Positions 54,254 to 63,205 of a DNA stretch of 64,000 nt are shown here, in pieces. A program made the position numbers and the translations under genes. The stretch is from Pontibacter korlensis (lineage in GTDB: Bacteria; Bacteroidota; Bacteroidia; Cytophagales; Hymenobacteraceae). Within the stretch, counting starts at the first letter, position 1. Every line of letters begins with the position of its first letter. Under the pieces are notes generated by a model. The model was given only the letters and a program-made list of their open reading frames with translations. It had not been told where the DNA came from and made no database searches. Where the stretch lies: the NCBI RefSeq assembly GCF_000973725.1, contig NZ_CP009621.1, forward strand, positions 2,818,001-2,882,000, in the 5' to 3' direction.

Positions 54254-56986
54254 ATGAAGATGTTAAAGAGGGTAAGTTGTGTTGTTTCTATTGTGTTGTT
54301 GGGTATTCTGTCGGTTTTAAGCCTATCCTGTTCTAACTCCATGCAGGAAAATGAGCGGACAAACCTTTCAAATAGTAAAGCTGCCACAGTACCCCCAGAG
54401 GAAAACCGGTTTACAGTGGAAGTACTGGAAACGAAACTTTATGAGCCAATGGAGTTGGCGGTAAGACCCGATGGGAAAGTCCTATATATTGAGCGCAGAG
54501 GCGTATTGCGGCTTTACGAGCCAGCGAAGAAGGCTAGTCGTACTGTTGGGGAGCTAAATGTATTCAGCGGGAACGAAGATGGCTTATTAGGTCTGACATT
54601 GGATCCACAGTTTGCTAAAAATAACTGGATATACCTGTTTTACTCTCCAGCTGGCAAAGACCCTATACAGCGAGTGTCCCGTTTCGATTTTGTGAAAGAC
54701 AGCTTACTTCTGTCCAGCGAAAAGATCTTGATGAGCTTTCCAGTACTTCGGCAATGCTGCCACTCAGGTGGGGCGCTGGAGTTTGGGCCTGACGGAAGTC
54801 TATACATTTCTGTTGGCGATAACACCGTTGCAAGTACTTCTGATGGCTATGCTCCTATAGACGAAAGGCCGGACAGGCTTATCAGTGATGCGCAAAAGTC
54901 GGCAGCAAACTCCAACGACCTTAGAGGCAAAATCCTGCGCATCAAACCAAACCTAGACGGCACCTACAGAATTCCTGATGGAAACCTTTTTCCGAAGGAC
55001 GGCTCTAAAGGCCGACCAGAAGTTTATACCATGGGCAACCGCAACCCATTCAGAATTTCAATTGATCAGAAAACGGGTAACCTGTACTGGGGAGAAGTTG
55101 GACCTGATGCTGGAAAGGACGATAACACTCGGGGACCAAAGGGATACGATGAAGTGAATCGCGCTACGAAAGCAGGTAACTTTGGGTGGCCGTATTTTGT
55201 AGCAGATAACAAGCCCTATAGGTATTATAACTTTCAGGATAGTACCTCTGGCGAACTTTTTGACCCACAGGCTCCTATAAATAATTCACCTAATAACACT
55301 GGCCTGAGAGAGTTGCCTCCTGCTCAAAAGGCCCTGATCTATTACCCATATGATGCATCTTCGGAATTTCCTATTGTTGGAGAGGGGGGGCGAAACGCCA
55401 TGGCTGGGCCAGTCTTTTATATGGACCTGTTCCCCTCTGATGCACGAACCTTTCCGGAATTTTACGAAGGTCGGCTGTTTATTTATGATTGGATGCGGGA
55501 ATGGATTATGACGGCAAGGGTAGGAGAGGATTCTGTCGAGCTTGAAAGGTTCCTGCCTAACACTCATTTTGCCCACCCGATTGATATGCAGTTTGGTGCC
55601 GACGGAGCTTTGTATGTGCTGGAGTATGGAACTTACTGGCATGCAAACAATGATGACTCCAAGCTTATTCGAATACAGTATCACGCCAATAACCGAAAGC
55701 CTCTTGCTCGAGCATCAGCCGACAGAACAGAGGGTGCTGTACCATTCACCGTTAACTTTTCATCTGAAGGCACATTGGATTATGACGATGGCGACCAACT
55801 TACTTATGCCTGGTCTTTTGACGGAATCAAAATTCACTCAAAGGAAGCTTCTCCTACTTTTACCTTTACCAAACCAGGTGTTTATCAGGTAGCTTTAAAG
55901 GTAACGGATAAGGAAGGCTATACTGATGAAGCTAAGTTGGAAATAAGAGCTGGCAACGAACCTCCGAAAATTAGCATACAGACAGATAATAACCGCTCTT
56001 TCTACTGGAACAATCATTCTTTCAACTATGCTGTGAAAGTGGAAGACCGTGAGGACGGAAACATTACAGCTGGATCGCCACAGGGGAATGATGTAAAAGT
56101 GTTTTTCGATTACCTGCCCGAAGGCTATGATCTGGTGCAAACGGCCTTGGGGCAGGACTTGTCTGCTGTTAACGCCAACCTGAAAGGAAAGATGCTAATT
56201 AAAAATAGCGATTGCAAAGCCTGCCACTCTCTTATGAACAAATCTGTGGGGCCGAGCTACATGGATGTTGCTACACGACACAAAGGGAAAGACAGTAAAA
56301 AAGCATTGGCTTCTAAGATCATAAAAGGTGGCTATGGTAACTGGGGCGAAGTGCCTATGGCTGCTCATCCACAACTTTCGCAGGAAGAAGCCGAGGAGAT
56401 GGTAAAATACATACTTGGCTTAGCCGATCCACAAACAGACCTGAAGCCGTTGCCTATGAAAGGGAAGGTAACAACCAATCAGCATAAAGGAAAAGAAGGT
56501 ACTTATTTTCTTACGGCTAGTTATACTGACAAAGGGCATAACAGTATAGCTCCCATTACTACCCGTGAAGTAATTGCCTTGCGACACCCTCAGGTGGACC
56601 CTTCTACTTGTGATGCGAGCAAAGGCGTTATGATTCGGAAAGATATTGGGCGTGTCCGGTTCACAGAGAACGAGTCTTATATTGTCTTCAGAGGGGTAGA
56701 TCTAACAGGTGTCAGCAGCCTCACAATCAAAACTGTTCCGTCTAAGGTTACGGCTACGCTTGAAGTTCAGACAAATTCTTTGGGTGGACAGACTATAAGC
56801 AGTGCAAAGCTATCTGCCAGTGAAAAGGAAAATAAATATACAATAGATGTCAAGCCTTCAGCATCAGTGCATGGCCTGTACTTTGTATTGAAGGTAGATA
56901 GCAAAGAAGAAATAGGCATCTGGAATACGCTGGACATCGAGCAGATTGAATTTAATCAGGAGAGGCAGAACCATAAAGTACAGTAA
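54254..56986 (+). CDS. Multidomain lipoprotein: sorbosone dehydrogenase propeller, PKD, cytochrome c, C-terminal sandwich
   Basis: Periplasmic or surface lipoprotein of about 910 residues (lipobox LSLSC near residue 25). The first domain (about 40-460) is a PQQ-dependent sugar (sorbosone-type) dehydrogenase six-bladed propeller: LYEPMELAVRPDGKVLYIERRG, GNEDGLLGLTLDPQF, GGALEFGPDGSLYISVGDN, NRNPFRISIDQKTGNLYWGEVGPDAG. A PKD domain (about 490-570) follows, then a class I cytochrome c with haem motif CKACH (Cys654, Cys657, His658) and a likely Met ligand in the segment about 700, and a C-terminal CBM6/35-like sandwich (about 770-910). It would oxidise a sugar and hand electrons to its own haem. 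Start at ATG 54254; a TTG lies at 54230. No break seen. Confidence 0.88.
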   Translation: MKMLKRVSCVVSIVLLGILSVLSLSCSNSMQENERTNLSNSKAATVPPEENRFTVEVLETKLYEPMELAVRPDGKVLYIERRGVLRLYEPAKKASRTVGELNVFSGNEDGLLGLTLDPQFAKNNWIYLFYSPAGKDPIQRVSRFDFVKDSLLLSSEKILMSFPVLRQCCHSGGALEFGPDGSLYISVGDNTVASTSDGYAPIDERPDRLISDAQKSAANSNDLRGKILRIKPNLDGTYRIPDGNLFPKDGSKGRPEVYTMGNRNPFRISIDQKTGNLYWGEVGPDAGKDDNTRGPKGYDEVNRATKAGNFGWPYFVADNKPYRYYNFQDSTSGELFDPQAPINNSPNNTGLRELPPAQKALIYYPYDASSEFPIVGEGGRNAMAGPVFYMDLFPSDARTFPEFYEGRLFIYDWMREWIMTARVGEDSVELERFLPNTHFAHPIDMQFGADGALYVLEYGTYWHANNDDSKLIRIQYHANNRKPLARASADRTEGAVPFTVNFSSEGTLDYDDGDQLTYAWSFDGIKIHSKEASPTFTFTKPGVYQVALKVTDKEGYTDEAKLEIRAGNEPPKISIQTDNNRSFYWNNHSFNYAVKVEDREDGNITAGSPQGNDVKVFFDYLPEGYDLVQTALGQDLSAVNANLKGKMLIKNSDCKACHSLMNKSVGPSYMDVATRHKGKDSKKALASKIIKGGYGNWGEVPMAAHPQLSQEEAEEMVKYILGLADPQTDLKPLPMKGKVTTNQHKGKEGTYFLTASYTDKGHNSIAPITTREVIALRHPQVDPSTCDASKGVMIRKDIGRVRFTENESYIVFRGVDLTGVSSLTIKTVPSKVTATLEVQTNSLGGQTISSAKLSASEKENKYTIDVKPSASVHGLYFVLKVDSKEEIGIWNTLDIEQIEFNQERQNHKVQ

Positions 56987-57215
56987 GAGTTAGTCCCTCT
57001 TTGGAATTAGTTTACCATACTATAAAATAGTCGTTATGAGAAAGTGTACTTTCTTGGCTTTCTGTTAGTTTCTACTCCACCGTAGTTAATGATACCTAAA
57101 CTCATCATACGGCAAAAGAGGGGACAAACCAAAATTCCGTCATCGTCGGCTATAGGGGCCGTTGCTTTTCCCGCAGGTCTAAACTTATAAATCCATCCTA
57201 TAAACTTCATCTTCC

Positions 57216-58217
57216 ATGAAATCCAGACGAGACTTTTTCAAGAAGTCTGCGGCTGCATTTACCATTGTCCCGCGATTTGTGTTGGGGGGCAAAGGGTACG
57301 GCAAGAGCTGGTAAGGATATTGGGTGCGAGAAGCCAATGACCCGCACCATTGGCGAAGGCAAACGCGTGGTGGAGGCCGTACAGCAGCATGGGCGCATCT
57401 TCCGCCTGAATACCTGGTTTCGTTTCGGTTCGATGACATTTTTTACGGAATGGGCACCCCTGTAAAACCCATCAAAAAGCTGGTGGATAGCGGCCTGTTT
57501 GGTTGGCCTTTGAAAGTGACGGTAAGCCGCCACACAGGCTATGATTGGAAGTTCTATTGGGTGGGTAAAACTAACCTGGATCCTGTGCCAGTACCACAGG
57601 AGCTTGATTACAACATGTGGTTAGGACCAGCACCGTACCGGCCATATAATCCGCACCGGGTGCACGGTACATTCCGAGGGTACTGGGATTATGATGGAGG
57701 AGGCCTAGGCGATATGGGGCAGCACTACATGGATCCTGTTCAGTACTTCCTAGGTAAAGACAACACTAGTCCAATATCGGTGGAAATAGACGCGCCACAG
57801 CAGCATACCGACGCCGTAGGTACGTGGTGCAGAGTCGTGTACACCTACGAAGATGGCTGTCAGATTATTTTAGATGGAGAGGGTAAAGATGAACATGTAC
57901 CTTTCATAGAAGGGCCCAACGGCAAGCTATACCCAGGCTTCCGCTCCGATATTGCTGACTTGCAGCGCAAACTGGCGGCTTTCCCCGATCCTGAGCCACA
58001 GGTGACAAACTTTGTGGAAGCCGTGAAGAATCGTACAAAGTTCGCCCTTAACGAGGAAAATGGCCATCGTTCCTGCACACTTGTTAATATGGGCCTTGCA
58101 GCCCTACGCCTGGGTCGTTCCCTGAAATTTGACCCAGTAAAGCAGGAGTTTATTAATGATGAAGGAGCTAATCGTCTGGTTTATCAGCCAATGCGTTCGG
58201 GCTGGACACTGGTATAG
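57216..58217 (+). pseudogene. Gfo/Idh/MocA family oxidoreductase, deleted and frameshifted
   Basis: Remains of a Tat-exported oxidoreductase. The first 32 codons from ATG 57216 encode the twin-Arg signal SRRDFFKKSAAAFT and the start of the mature protein, VLGGKGY, then a stop. The next conserved stretch is ARAGKDIGCEKPMTRTIGEGKRVVEAVQQ in another frame, so about 120 codons including most of the Rossmann NAD(P)-binding half are missing. A further shift near 57425 leads to the C-terminal substrate domain (GGGLGDMGQHYMDPVQYF, EDGCQIILDGEG), intact to the stop at 58217. The gene cannot give a functional enzyme. It lies directly between the sorbosone-dehydrogenase fusion and the DUF1080 pseudogene. 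A short unassigned stretch (56987-57215) precedes it, with a possible start-like remnant at 57034. Confidence 0.9.
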
Positions 58218-58279
58218 CTTCACCCTAAAATCAATTGCAAATATTCAAAAGAGGAACAGAACTCTGTTTTGCTATGATC

Positions 58280-61200
58280 ATGAAAAGAACATCATTACTG
58301 CTCCTTGCTATGGCTGCGACAAGTTCAATGGCAATGGCGAAACGAGAAAACGACCAACGCACCCTAACTACCCGAGTTGCCGATCTGCTAGCCGAAATGC
58401 CAGCCCGCGACCAGCAGCACCTGGAAGCCAGTATGAGCGAAATGGCAGCTATGGGAAAAGAAGGCATTTTAGCAATGAAAAGTATGCTCTCTACACCAGG
58501 TAAGGGCGACGATTCTAAAATCGAATTTGCGCTGGACGGATTCTCTTATTATGTCATGCAGTCGGCAAGGGAGGACTGGAGAAAAATGAGTGTGGATGCC
58601 TACTGCGAATCTTTGGCTAAAGCAAGCAATCCAGAAAATAAAGCATTTCTTATACAGCAGCTTCAGAGGGTTGGAAACGAAGATGCTGTACCCTGTCTGC
58701 AAGGTTATCTGGGTGATGTACGCCTTTGTGCTCCTGCCGCCAATGCTCTAACCAGTATCAACTCAACAAATGGTGAAACAGCCTTGCTGCAGGCGTTGCA
58801 AAGTATAGAGGGCGACTGCCGTTTTTCGTTAGTAGAAGCTCTCGGAGATACCCGGCATGCTGCTGCTGTAGCCTCCCTGACACCTTTGGCAAGCAGTCAG
58901 GATGTTAAACTACGAAAGCTGTCTCTTTATGCCTTGGCCAATATTGCAGATCTTGCATCGGAGGATGTGTTAGCAAGAGCAGCACAAGAAGACGGCTATA
59001 CCTACGACCATGACAATGCTACTGCCGCTTACATTTTATACGCCAGCCGTTTGGCTGAGGATGGAAAGCAACATCAGGCCGAGAAGATAGCAGAAACACT
59101 GTTGCATAATACTAGCTAGGAGAGCCAGGTGCATACCCGCACCGCCGCTTTAAAATTGCTTTCTGAGTTACAGGGTGAGAAAAGTGTTCCACTGCTTTTA
59201 AATGCATCTGGCGACAGTAATCCTGCTTATCGTGCTGCTGCACTAGGTTTTTCTTCTGCATTCATCACTCCCGCTACCACAGCTTTTTGGGTAAAGAAAC
59301 AAAAAAGTCAGATGCCGAAGTGCGGGCAGACATCATTACTTTGCTTGGTGACAATAGAGCAGAAGAAGCCATGTCTGCCGTGAAAAAAGCGCTCAGGAAT
59401 AAAAATGAGAAAGTAAGGTTGGCTGCCGTTGCCGCAGCTGGGAAAATAGGCCAGGAAGAAGTGCTGCCAGAACTGCTTCGTGTCATGCAAAAAGGAGATG
59501 AAAGAGATGCAGTTGCCGTAAAGAATGCTTTGCTGATAATGAAAGGCAATAGCATTATTGATCAGGTAGCTGAAGCTTTGCCTAAAATGCCTGCAGTGGC
59601 CCAAGCCGAACTTCTTTCTGTGATGGGTGCTCGCGCCGCACATAGCAGGATAAACAATGTACTTTCTTATGCTGATGATAAAGACCCGAGAATACGTATG
59701 GCTGCTCTGTCGGCTCTTGGGCAGATGGCTAGGAAAGAAGACCTTCCTCAGTTATATGTTTTGTTAGACAGAGTGTCACAGCCAGAGGAGCTTGAAGCAA
59801 TGCAGAAAGCTATTATTGTAGCCGTAAAAGAGTATGAATCACAACAGCAACAAGCCCAGTTGGTGCTGCAGCAAATGGAGAAAGCTCCTGCTAATAAAAA
59901 GTCAGCCTATTTTAATGTTTTAGCAGGTATAGGTGGGCAGGAAGCATCAAATACCGTGGCTCAGGCATTCAGTAATGGCAACGAAGCAACTAGAATAGCT
60001 GCTGTAAATGCTCTGTCGCAATGGTTGGATGTGAGTGCAGCCAAAGCGCTTTATTGCATAGCAAAAGAACCAGCAAATGGTGCTTACTTAGATGAAGCAC
60101 TGAGAGGGTACATCCGGACAGTAAGTACTTCCAAATACCCTGCAGATCAGAAAGTGCTGTTGCTGCGCGATGGAATGGAGGTGGCTCAAACGCCAGAGCA
60201 AAAGAAGCTGATACTGCGGGAAGTAGAGAAAAACAAAACATTTCCAGCTTTGGTTTTTGCTGGCAGATAGCTCGATGACCCAGCTTTGCAGCAAGAGGCT
60301 GCCCGAGCTGTTATGGGTATTGTGCTTGCGAATAATGTATTTCAGGGCAATGTGGTGCGGCAGCATCTGAATAAAACCTTGGGGGGGTTAACGGGACCAG
60401 ATAGCGAATATTCGAAAGCATCAATTCGTAAGTTTTTGGACGAGATGCCAGAGGGCGAGGGCTTTGTCGCGCTTTTTAATGGCAAAGACCTGACAAGCTG
60501 GAAAGGTTTGGTGGCAAACCCGATAGAGCGTGCTAAAATGGATAAGAACACACTGGCGCAGAAGCAAAAGCAGGCTGATGAACAGATGCGCCAAAGCTGG
60601 GTAGTAGAAAAGGGGAACTCATTTTTACAGGCAAAGGCGATAACATCGCCACTGTGAAAAACTATGGCGACTTTGAAATGTTTGTCGACTGGAAAATTTT
60701 CGACGGTGGCCATAAGGAAGGTGATGCTGGTATCTACCTGCGAGGAACGCCACAGGTACAGATTTGGGATACTTCCCGCGTGAATGTGGGTGCACAGGTC
60801 GGTTCTGGTGGTTTGTATAATAACCAGGTACATGAAAGTTAACCGCTTAAGGTGGCCGATAACGCGCTAGGTGAGTGGAACAACTTCAGAATTCTGATGC
60901 AGGGCGACCGTGTAACAGTATACCTGAACGGTGAGCTGGTAACGGAAAATGTAATTCTGGAGAACTACTGGGACAGAAAGCTTCCTATATTCCCTGAAGA
61001 GCAACTGGAGTTACAGGCGCACGGCTCTCGGGTAGCGTATCGTGTTATTTACATACGCGAGATACCACGGCCTAAGCCTTTTGAACTTAGTGCCGCTGAG
61101 AAGAAGGAAGGGTTTAAAGTGTTATCTAATGGATCTAACATGCACAACTGGCAAGGAAACACGACAGACTATGTTGTCGAGAACGGAGAGCTGGTGGTTC

Positions 61201-61694
61201 GGGAGCCTAAGTTTGGCAGCGGAGGTAATCTGTTCACGAAAGATGAGTTCAGTGACTTTGTCTTCCGTTTTGAATTCAAACTAACACCTGGAGCAAACAA
61301 TGGCTTGGGTATCCGTACGCCGCTGGAGGGAGATGCTGCCTACGAAGGTATGGAACTGCAAATCTTAGATAATGACGCCGACATTTATAAAGACCTGAAA
61401 GAATACTAATACCACGGTTCTGTGTATGGTGTCATTCCAGCCAGGCGTGGTTATTTAAAGCCAGTGGGGGAGTGGAACTACAAAGAAGTGATGGTAAAGG
61501 GTAACAAAATAAAAGTGGTTTTAAACGGAACCACCATTTTGGACGGAGACATAGCACAAGCTAGCAAGAATGGTACTCTGGACGGTAATGAGCATCCGGG
61601 CCTGAAACGTGCCAAAGGGCACATCGGATTCTTAGGACACGGCTCTACTGTCTGGTTTCGCAATATTCGGGTGAAAGACTTGAGCAAAAAATAA
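58280..61694 (+). pseudogene. HEAT-repeat and DUF1080 (3-keto-disaccharide hydrolase-like) protein, multiply disrupted
   Basis: A secreted protein of about 1130 residues: signal peptide (to AMAK, about 21), HEAT repeats (to about 60430), and two DUF1080 concanavalin-like domains (starting FVALFNGKDLTSWKG near 60469, and GFKVLSNGSNMHNWQG near 61108). Lesions: TAG 59117-59119 (between NTS and ESQVHTRTA), a frame change near 59285, TAG 60268-60270 (AGR/LDDPALQQ), a one-base deletion near 60611 in VVEK/GELIF, TAA 60840-60842 (HES/PLKVAD) and TAA 61407-61409 (KEY/YHGSVYG). Between lesions the sequence keeps its family residues. DUF1080 proteins cleave 3-keto-glycosides made by Gfo/Idh/MocA oxidoreductases, so loss of both neighbours is consistent with abandonment of that route. 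Confidence 0.9.
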
Positions 61695-61708
61695 GGTTCA
61701 ACTCAAAG

Positions 61709-61765
61709 AAAACTAAAGTACCCTGTTAGCCATATTAGAAAGGTTAGCAGGGGTACTTTAGTTTT
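61709..61765. terminator. Bidirectional terminator
   Basis: Long, nearly perfect stem (AAAACTAAAGTACC with its complement, continuing through TTAGCC/GGTTAGC with one bulge) flanked by A and T runs. It stands between the DUF1080 pseudogene and the convergent AraC gene. Confidence 0.8.
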
Positions 61766-61792
61766 GCAAGATGAAAAAACTGGCAGTATATT

Positions 61793-62668
61793 TTAAGCTT
61801 CTGCTCTCAAGTACTCTTTTTGGTAGCCTTGCGGAGTTGTGCCCACAATCTGTTTGAAATTTTTATGGAAGCAGCTAAAGTTATTGAAACCACTTTCAAA
61901 GCAGAGTTGCTTAATGCTCATTTTATTGTCTATGATAAGTTTACAGGCAAAGCCTATTCGTATCTCTGTAAGAAATTGGGAGTATGTTTTGCCTGTTCTT
62001 TCTTTAAAGTAGCGGCAAAATGAGTTTGGAGTCATGCCAGCTATTTCAGCTATTTCATCCAACTGAATCTTTCTTTGAAAACAGGAAAGGGTATGTTCAT
62101 AAATGGCATTAATGCGTTCGTTCTCGGTGTCTGAAAGTTCGGCCTGAAAACCTATAGAAGAGAGCAGCGTGAGATCTGTTTCTTCAGCTATAACCACTAA
62201 GCATTTCATCAAGATAATCATTCGATGTGCACCTGTTGCCTGGTATGCTTTCCCCATCAATTTGCTTACTGTCTTTGCGGCCCTGCCATTTATCAGAATA
62301 CCTCTTTTGGCTTTGTCTAGCAGCGCTTTTACTTGTTTGTTTTCAGGTAGATTAAGGAACCTGTCCCCCCAAAAATTCTCAGTAAAATGAATGGTGGTTG
62401 TATAAGCTACTGTGTTATTGACATCATATAAGTATTTGTCGTCAAACCTCCAGTAGTGGGGCAGATTTGCGCCTACTAATACAACGTCGTCAGGACCGAA
62501 ACGCATAATGCTATCTCCTACGAACTGCATGCCACTTCCTTTATGGAAATGGATGAGTTCTACTTCAGGGTGGAAATGCCATCTGTTGTTCATGTACGGG
62601 ATCATATTCTGGCGTACACTGAAGGAATTAGTTGGTCCGGTTGCAACTTTAAGTAAATGTGGTTTCAT
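61793..62668 (-). CDS. AraC family transcriptional regulator
   Basis: Cytoplasmic regulator of 291 residues with an N-terminal cupin sensor domain (about 15-130, WHFHPEVELIHFHKGSGMQFVGDSIMRFGPDDVVLVGANLPH) and a C-terminal AraC double helix-turn-helix (about 190-285: LDEIAEIAGMTPNSFCRYFKERTGKTYSQFLTEIRIGFACKLI, then CFESGFNNFSCFHKNFKQIVGTTPQGY). Length and both halves are standard. It is convergent with the locus and the only regulator in this part of the window, so it may sense a sugar from the locus; a control of the downstream gene at 63206 is equally possible. Operators were not identified. Confidence 0.95.
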   Translation of the reverse strand: MKPHLLKVATGPTNSFSVRQNMIPYMNNRWHFHPEVELIHFHKGSGMQFVGDSIMRFGPDDVVLVGANLPHYWRFDDKYLYDVNNTVAYTTTIHFTENFWGDRFLNLPENKQVKALLDKAKRGILINGRAAKTVSKLMGKAYQATGAHRMIILMKCLVVIAEETDLTLLSSIGFQAELSDTENERINAIYEHTLSCFQRKIQLDEIAEIAGMTPNSFCRYFKERTGKTYSQFLTEIRIGFACKLIIDNKMSIKQLCFESGFNNFSCFHKNFKQIVGTTPQGYQKEYLRAEA

Positions 62669-63205
62669 AGGTGAATTTTAGAATAAGTGTGTGGTATAGG
62701 GTAAAAAAAGAACAATGGGGGTGTTGTTGAGTGATCACTTTCCTAAAGTAGGATTTTTTTTAATTATTATCAACTTATTAATCAGTTAATTATAAATGAG
62801 TGATTCTTGTACAAGTAATGTTAAGATGTAGTTGGCGGTTTGGGCTCGGACAGCTATCAAAGCCATTTGAGAAATAAGGCGCCTTTCTCACCGACAGTTG
62901 GGAGTTCTGTCTGAGGTGAGGGTACAGAAGGGCCTTTCTGTAGATGACTCTAAGAAAAGCCGGTCGAGCAATAGAAACTAGATGAGCTTTTCTACGCTAG
63001 GCTCACCGGTCGCTTCCAAACATAGGCAACACAAAGATTTTATCTCATGCAGAAGGCTGCGCAGATGCTGTGGGGATTATAAGCGGGTATCAGAACGCCT
63101 TTGGAGGAATGGCAAGAGCTACAAGCTTATCTTTTCCTGTTGAATATTAGCCTTATATTTTTATATTAGTACAAATGTACAGGTGCTATCTATTCAACAT
63201 TCTGC
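62669..63205. other. 537-base gap, mostly unassigned
   Basis: No confident gene. A 49-codon open stretch (about 62999-63148, reading GNTKILSHAEGCADAVGI then ISGYQNAFGG and ending at TAG) has a protein-like composition but no start codon and no recognised family; it may be a remnant. The part just before 63206 is AT-rich and should contain the promoter of the lipoprotein gene, though no clean TAnnTTTG was found. Confidence 0.4.

Noticed and set aside
57185-57533. Minus-strand frames over the Gfo/Idh/MocA remnant
   Set aside because: The plus strand carries a recognisable Tat signal and oxidoreductase segments; the opposite frames match nothing.
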